NCBI GenBank assembly: GCA_023265045.1
Contig: JAHFUQ010000027.1
Location: 1 to 35,109, forward strand
DNA length: 35,109 nucleotides
Source: Acidimicrobiia bacterium
GTDB lineage: Bacteria; Actinomycetota; Acidimicrobiia; Acidimicrobiales; AC-14
Direction of reading: 5' to 3'
Below, in pieces: positions 31,044 through 35,109 of this stretch. The position numbers were made by a program, and so were the translations under genes. Positions within the stretch are counted from its first letter, which is position 1. Each line of letters begins with the position of its first letter. Below the pieces are notes generated by a model that had not been told where the DNA came from, did no database searches, and was given only the letters and a program-made list of their open reading frames with translations.

Positions 31044-31120
31044 CGGGCCATTTCGAGAATGGCCCGTTTGGGCCATTCTCCAGGGGGTGCTGGCCGCACC
31101 GCTCCGCGGCCCAATCCCCT
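31044..31120 (+). promoter_or_regulatory. Structured leader with mutually exclusive hairpins before sir
   Basis: In the 302-bp gap between the lipoprotein and sir, CGGGCCATT (31044-31052) pairs with AATGGCCCG (31058-31066). GAGAATGGCCC (31055-31065) also pairs perfectly with GGGCCATTCTC (31070-31080), so the two stems exclude each other. A third stem joins AGGGG/CCCCT and GGCCGC/GCGGCC between 31082 and 31120. Such alternatives are typical of attenuators. On the minus strand the first hairpin is followed, some 10 nt on, by TTTTTT, so a role for the divergent lipoprotein gene is also possible. No Cys-rich leader peptide is seen. Confidence 0.5.
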
Positions 31121-31126
31121 CAAAAG

Positions 31127-31156
31127 TTGATCGGAGTACTCAGGAATCGCTATGCT
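31127..31156 (+). promoter_or_regulatory. Candidate sir promoter with palindromic operator
   Basis: TTGATC (31127-31132) and TATGCT (31151-31156) are 18 bp apart, and the perfect palindrome GAGTACTC (31134-31141) lies in the spacer where a repressor would block polymerase. Transcription would start about 55 nt before the sir ATG. If this is the main promoter, the hairpins upstream are not in the sir transcript. Confidence 0.45.
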
Positions 31157-31216
31157 GAGCCGTCCGAGGCCGCGACCCAAGTCCATGACGAGGGGCCCGA
31201 TGAGGAGGGAGGCGAG

Positions 31217-32992
31217 ATGGCTGTCACCCGTGAGATCAGTCCCGCCGCGCTCGCCGACATCGAGAAGTTCGAGCAGCAGCTGGCCCTCTACCTGGCCGGC
31301 GAGCTCGACGAGGACGTGTTCAAGGTTTTCCGGCTGAACAACGGCATCTACGGCCAGCGCCAGGGCGGCCACAACCAGATGGTGCGGGTGAAGATCCCCT
31401 ACGGCCGCCTCGAGCCCGAGCAGCTGGAGATGCTGGGCTTCATCGGCGAGGAGTACAGCCGGGGCTGGGGCCACATCACGACGCGCCAGAACATCCAGTT
31501 CCACTTCGTGCCGCTGGAGCGGATCCCGGCGGTCATGCGCGACCTGGCGTCGGTGGGGCTCACCACCCGGGAGGCGTGCGGCGACACCGTCCGCAACGTG
31601 CAGGGCTGCCACCTGGCCGGCGCTTGCCCGTTCGAGGTGCTCGACATCAGCCCATGGGCGGAGGCGGCCTACCGCCACTTCCTGCGCAACCCGTACGCAC
31701 AGCGACTTCCCAGGAAGTTCAAGATCAATTTTTCAGGTTGTTCGACAGACTGCGGCCAGGCCATGTTCAACGACGTCGGTGTGATCGCAGTGGCCCGGCC
31801 CCTGCCGGACGGCACGGTCGAGCCGGGGTTCCGGGTGTTCATCGCCGGCGGCCTGGGGGCCAACCCCCACCCCGCCCAGGCGCTGGAGGAGTTCACCTCC
31901 CGGGAAGACCTGCTGCCGACGATCGAGGCCGTCCTGCGCACCTTCGACCACTACGGGAACCGGGACAACAAGCTCCGCGCCCGCCTGAAGTGGCTGGTCG
32001 ACACCATGGGCATCGACGAGCTGCGCCGCCGCATCCTCAAGGAGCGCAAGTTCCTCCGGGCTTCGGCCACCTGGCCCGGCGGCGTGCCCGCGGTCGTGCA
32101 GGAGGTCGGCGATGCGCCGGCGGGCGTGTCGACGACGATCGACGCCACGCCGGTGGGCGTCCCCGTGGTGCTCCGCCTTCCGGGCGAGCGCCCGCCCTAC
32201 GAGCGGTGGGAGACGGCCAACGTGGTGCGGGGCGCGGCCAAGGGCACCGTCTCGGCCTACGCCTTCGCCCGCCTGGGGGACATCACGTCCGCCCAGTTCC
32301 GGGCCCTGGCCACCATCCAGCGCGACCTGAAGGCAGAGGTGCGCGTTACCAACCGCCAGAACGTGGTGTTCCGGGGCCTGACCGAGGCCCAGCTGCACCT
32401 GCTGCACTTCCGCCTGGAGGCCATCGGGATGGCCGAGCCCGGCGCCGAGCTGGCGCGCGACGTGGTGGCGTGCCCGGGCGCCGACACCTGCAACCTGGCC
32501 GTCACCCAGAGCCGGGGCCTGGCCGACGACATCGGTAAGGCCCTGGAGGACGCCGGCCTGGCCGACGTGGGCGGCGTGCGCATCAACATCTCCGGCTGCA
32601 CCAACTCGTGCGGCCAGCACCACACCAGCGACATCGGGTTCTTCGGCGCCGAACGCCGGGCCCACGGCCAGTCCGCCCCCGGCTACCAGATGCTGCTCGG
32701 TGGGCACGTGGGCCAGAGCCAGATCGAGTTCGGCCTCAAGGCGCTGCGCCTGCCGGCCAAGAACGTCAGCCAGGCGGTGGTGGCCGTGGTCGGCCGGTTC
32801 GCCAACGAGCGCGAGGCGGGCGAGACGTTCCCGACCTGGCTCGAGCGCTCGGGCGGGGCCAAGGCCGTGGGCGCTGAGCTAGCCCACCTCGACGTGTTCC
32901 CCACCCCCGAAGAGGGCCCCGAGTACTACATCGACTTCGACGAGACCGGCCCCTTCAGCGCCGAGATCGGCGTCGGCGAGTGCGCCACATGA
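31217..32992 (+). CDS. sir: Ferredoxin-dependent sulfite (or nitrite) reductase
   Basis: A 591-residue siroheme/[4Fe-4S] enzyme that reduces sulfite to sulfide with six electrons. Cluster and siroheme ligands are Cys419 and Cys425 (CPGADTC) and Cys461 and Cys465 (GCTNSCG). An N-terminal half-repeat contains GWGHITTRQNIQFHFVPLER and NFSGCSTDCGQAMFND; the second half has VRVTNRQNVVFRGL. Nitrite reductases share this build. The operon with cysH, cysD and cysN makes sulfite the likely substrate. GAGGAGGGAGG precedes ATG 31217; the frame is open further upstream but without such a site. It overlaps cysH by 4 bp (ATGA). Confidence 0.94.
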   Translation: MAVTREISPAALADIEKFEQQLALYLAGELDEDVFKVFRLNNGIYGQRQGGHNQMVRVKIPYGRLEPEQLEMLGFIGEEYSRGWGHITTRQNIQFHFVPLERIPAVMRDLASVGLTTREACGDTVRNVQGCHLAGACPFEVLDISPWAEAAYRHFLRNPYAQRLPRKFKINFSGCSTDCGQAMFNDVGVIAVARPLPDGTVEPGFRVFIAGGLGANPHPAQALEEFTSREDLLPTIEAVLRTFDHYGNRDNKLRARLKWLVDTMGIDELRRRILKERKFLRASATWPGGVPAVVQEVGDAPAGVSTTIDATPVGVPVVLRLPGERPPYERWETANVVRGAAKGTVSAYAFARLGDITSAQFRALATIQRDLKAEVRVTNRQNVVFRGLTEAQLHLLHFRLEAIGMAEPGAELARDVVACPGADTCNLAVTQSRGLADDIGKALEDAGLADVGGVRINISGCTNSCGQHHTSDIGFFGAERRAHGQSAPGYQMLLGGHVGQSQIEFGLKALRLPAKNVSQAVVAVVGRFANEREAGETFPTWLERSGGAKAVGAELAHLDVFPTPEEGPEYYIDFDETGPFSAEIGVGECAT

Positions 32993-33642
32993 GTGTGGTC
33001 GAACTCACCGAGGTGTCGGCCGGCTTTGAGACGGCGGCGCCCTCGGCCGTGATCGCCTGGACCGTCGAGCACTACGGCGACGATGTCACCGTGGCGTGCT
33101 CGTTCGAGGACGCCGTGCTCGTCGACCTGGCCGTGTCGGTCAAGCCCGACATCGAGATCCTGTTCCTCGACACGCAGTACCACTTCGCCGAGACGCTGTG
33201 GTACGTCGAGGAGCTGCGCCAGCGGTACAACCTCAACCTGCGGGTGATGTCTCCCCTCGTCGAACCCGACAACCGCTGGCAGCGCGACGTGGCCGGTTGC
33301 TGCGGCGTGCGCAAGGTCGAGCCCCTCAACCGGGCGCTCGAAGGCAAGCGAGCCTGGATCACCGGGCTCAAGCGGGTGGACGCGCCGACCCGGGCCAACG
33401 CGCCGATCGTTTCCTGGGACGGCGGCCGCGGCCTGGTGAAGGTCAACCCGCTGGCCACGTGGACCCCGCTGGACCTGGCCGTGTACGCGGCCGAGCGCAA
33501 CCTTCCCGCCAACCCGCTGATCGAGCGTGGGTACGCCTCGATCGGCTGCTGGCCCTGCACCAAACCGGTGGCCGAGGGGGACGACCCCCGAGCGGGCCGC
33601 TGGGCCGGACTCGACAAGACTGAATGCGGGCTGCACACATGA
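32989..33642 (+). CDS. cysH: Adenylyl-sulfate reductase (APS reductase)
   Basis: A 217-residue PP-loop-family reductase giving sulfite and AMP. It has Cys104-Cys105 (AGCCGVRK) and Cys187-x2-Cys190 (IGCWPC), the ligands of the [4Fe-4S] cluster that marks APS-reducing rather than PAPS-reducing enzymes. The C-terminal catalytic cysteine is Cys213 in ECGLH. VACSFEDAVLVDLA is the substrate P-loop, where the usual Ser-Gly is SFED. FLDTQYHFAETLW is also conserved. No cysC (APS kinase) lies in the window, consistent with direct APS reduction. The ATG overlaps the sir stop, and its stop overlaps the cysD start. Confidence 0.96.
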   Translation: MSVVELTEVSAGFETAAPSAVIAWTVEHYGDDVTVACSFEDAVLVDLAVSVKPDIEILFLDTQYHFAETLWYVEELRQRYNLNLRVMSPLVEPDNRWQRDVAGCCGVRKVEPLNRALEGKRAWITGLKRVDAPTRANAPIVSWDGGRGLVKVNPLATWTPLDLAVYAAERNLPANPLIERGYASIGCWPCTKPVAEGDDPRAGRWAGLDKTECGLHT

Positions 33643-34571
33643 CCTTGCTGACCGAAACCCCCACTCGCTACCGGCTCGACCACCTCGACGCGCTCGAGGC
33701 CGAGGCGGTGTTCATCTTCCGGGAGGTGGCGGCCGAGCTGGAACGGCCCGTCCTCCTGTTCAGCGGCGGCAAGGACTCGATCGTGCTGCTGCGGCTGGCC
33801 GAGAAGGCCTTCCGCCCGGGCCGGTTCCCGTTCCCCGTCATGCACATCGACACCGGCCACAACTTCGCCGAGGCGCTCGAGTTCCGGGACCGGCGGGTGG
33901 CCGAGCTGGGCGAGCGGCTGATCGTCGCCTCCGTCCAGGACGACATCGACGCCGGGCGCGTGCACGAGGAGCCCGGGGCGCAGCCGTCGCGGAACCGCCT
34001 GCAGACCGTCACCCTGCTGCGGGCCATCGAGGAGCACGGGTTCGACGCCGCCTTCGGCGGGGCCCGGCGCGACGAGGAGAAGGCCCGGGCCAAGGAGCGC
34101 ATCCTGAGCTTCCGGGACGACTACGGCCAGTGGGCGCCCAAGATGCAGCGCCCCGAGCTGTGGAACCTGTTCAACGCCCGCATCCGCAAGGGCGAGCACC
34201 TGCGGGCCTTCCCGCTGTCGAACTGGACCGAGCTGGACGTCTGGGAGTACATCGCCCGCGAGGGGCTCGAGGTGCCCTCCATCTACTTCGCCCACCGGCG
34301 CACGGTCGTCCAGCGCGACGGCATGCTGCTGGCCGTGGGCGGCCCGGTGGAGCCCCAGCGGGGGGAGGTTGTCGAGGAGAACGCCCTGGTGCGCTACCGC
34401 ACCGTGGGGGACATGAGCTGCACCGGCGCGGTGCGCTCGTCGGCCACCACGTTCGGGGAGATCATCGAGGAGGTCGCCGCCACCCGCATCACCGAGCGGG
34501 GCGCCACCCGCGCCGACGACCGGTTCTCCGAAGCCGCCATGGAGGACCGCAAGCGCGAGGGATACTTTTGA
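33639..34571 (+). CDS. cysD: Sulfate adenylyltransferase subunit 2
   Basis: A 310-residue ATP sulfurylase catalytic subunit that makes APS from sulfate and ATP. The PP-loop is SGGKDS (42-47), followed by [20 protein letters not shown] and [40 protein letters not shown] and [20 protein letters not shown] complete the family. The C-terminus RKREGYF is typical. The start overlaps the cysH stop (ATGA). It works with CysN, the GTPase that powers the reaction, whose gene follows after a 163-bp hairpin-rich gap, unusual for this pair. Confidence 0.97.
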   Translation: MTLLTETPTRYRLDHLDALEAEAVFIFREVAAELERPVLLFSGGKDSIVLLRLAEKAFRPGRFPFPVMHIDTGHNFAEALEFRDRRVAELGERLIVASVQDDIDAGRVHEEPGAQPSRNRLQTVTLLRAIEEHGFDAAFGGARRDEEKARAKERILSFRDDYGQWAPKMQRPELWNLFNARIRKGEHLRAFPLSNWTELDVWEYIAREGLEVPSIYFAHRRTVVQRDGMLLAVGGPVEPQRGEVVEENALVRYRTVGDMSCTGAVRSSATTFGEIIEEVAATRITERGATRADDRFSEAAMEDRKREGYF

Positions 34572-34573
34572 GC

Positions 34574-34699
34574 GGGGGGAGGGGCCAAAGCCCCCTCCCC
34601 CCGGCCCCCTCCCGCCCGACGTGCCGCCTCCGGCGGCGCTCAGGCTCCTCGCCGGCAAAGCCGGCTGCGGGCCTCCTGTGGGGGGCGGCGCCCCCCACA
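34574..34699. repeat. Cluster of four GC hairpins between cysD and cysN
   Basis: The 163-bp gap holds four stems: G6-A-G4 with its complement (34574-34602); GCCGCC/GGCGGC (34623-34637); GCCGGC-AAA-GCCGGC (34651-34665); and TGTGGGGGGC/GCCCCCCACA with a 3-nt loop (34677-34699). The first resembles a terminator but has no U-run. They may set differing mRNA levels for cysD and cysN or be a repeat insertion. Confidence 0.65.
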
Positions 34700-34734
34700 C
34701 CCTCATTTCGGCGCCCACGCTCGTGTTCGCGCCC

Positions 34735-35109
34735 GTGAGCAACGGCGAGTCGATCGCCAACGCGGGTCTCCTCCGGGTCGCGACCGCCGGTTCCGTCGAC
34801 GACGGCAAGAGCACGCTGATCGGGCGGCTCCTGTACGACAGCAAGTCGATCCTCGAGGACACGCTGGCGGCCGTCGAGCGCGACTCGTTGCGCCGCGGCC
34901 TGGACGAGATGAACCTGGCGCTGCTCACCGACGGCCTGCGGGCCGAGCGGGAGCAGGGCATCACCATCGACGTGGCGTACCGCTACTTCGCCACGCCGCG
35001 GCGCACGTTCATCCTGGCGGACACACCCGGGCACGTGCAGTACACCCGCAACATGGTCACCGGGGCGTCGACCGCCGACGTCGCCGTCGTGCTGGTCGAC
35101 GCCCGCAAA
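34735..35109 (+). CDS. cysN: Sulfate adenylyltransferase subunit 1 (GTPase), 3' end cut
   Basis: The first 125 residues of the GTPase subunit of ATP sulfurylase; the rest is beyond the window. The G1 motif is GSVDDGKST (19-27), switch regions include [20 protein letters not shown], and G3 is DTPGH (96-100), followed by [20 protein letters not shown]. These are typical of CysN/NodQ and distinguish it from EF-Tu. Whether a CysC (APS kinase) domain follows at the C-terminus, as in many actinobacteria, cannot be seen. GTG 34735 is chosen; GTG 34722 is also in frame. It belongs to the sir-cysH-cysD operon despite the hairpin-rich gap. Confidence 0.95.
   Translation, partial: MSNGESIANAGLLRVATAGSVDDGKSTLIGRLLYDSKSILEDTLAAVERDSLRRGLDEMNLALLTDGLRAEREQGITIDVAYRYFATPRRTFILADTPGHVQYTRNMVTGASTADVAVVLVDARK

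Noticed and set aside
31006-31159. 50-codon frame in the sir leader as an attenuation leader peptide
   Set aside because: Only one Cys codon, at its very end, and no ribosome binding site at a useful distance; reads through the hairpins without a pattern.
33072-34967. 631-codon open frame on - across cysH, cysD and cysN
   Set aside because: Low-complexity shadow of three certain sulfur genes.
1-35109. CRISPR array, insertion sequence, prophage or replication origin
   Set aside because: No regularly spaced repeats, transposase, integrase or phage genes, and no DnaA-box cluster were seen.

Overview
The window is 35.1 kb of GC-rich, densely packed bacterial chromosome. Short overlaps of the ATGA/GTGA type between consecutive genes, many GTG starts and long spurious antisense frames all fit a high-GC genome. 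Gene content points to an actinobacterium (Actinomycetota): a Mec-type M67 peptidase, CysO and CysM in a row, followed by a metallo-hydrolase, RNase PH and an RdgB-type pyrophosphatase. That order closely matches Mycobacterium tuberculosis Rv1334-Rv1341 as I remember it. The lineage is probably not mycobacterial; a deep or uncultured actinobacterial group is my inference, not something the sequence proves.

Layout. 1-1904: an MFS exporter (cut by the window edge) diverges from an ArsR-rhodanese fusion regulator across a perfect 10-bp inverted repeat. 1972-9043: a peptide/nickel-type ABC importer in two converging arms, two permeases on + and FmdE-like protein, fused double ATPase, O-methyltransferase and binding lipoprotein on -. 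9143-15567: a membrane-anchored sialidase-like propeller protein, a divergent LysR regulator, a VOC protein, a monooxygenase-fold protein and a large LuxR/ATPase/TPR regulator. 15629-18813: a large imperfect palindrome, tmRNA (ssrA), two membrane proteins and smpB, i.e. the trans-translation pair. 18842-22550: the cysteine (M67-cysO-cysM) and nucleotide/RNA housekeeping run. 22538-24627: lytic transglycosylase, heavy-metal chaperone, an atypical tRNA and clpP. 24649-26967: an epimerase, a LigD-like phosphoesterase fused to an apparently dead ligase domain, and a RidA protein. 27083-30914: HxlR regulator, a cystathionine-synthase-type PLP enzyme with no ordinary start codon, hemerythrin-like protein, response regulator and two small exported proteins. 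31217-35109: the assimilatory sulfate reduction operon sir-cysH-cysD-cysN (cysN runs off the edge), behind a structured leader.

Two themes recur. One is sulfur: sulfate is activated (CysDN) and reduced (CysH, Sir) to sulfide, which CysM with the sulfur carrier CysO and its peptidase turns into cysteine; the PLP enzyme and the rhodanese-type regulator also handle sulfur. The other is quality control: tmRNA, SmpB and ClpP lie within 9 kb. The most unusual points are the LigD-like protein whose motif I lysine is replaced by aspartate, the CysO that ends in GGA rather than GG, the type I tRNA with a leucine (UAG) anticodon, the mutually exclusive hairpins upstream of sir, and the FmdE/O-methyltransferase-linked ABC importer.
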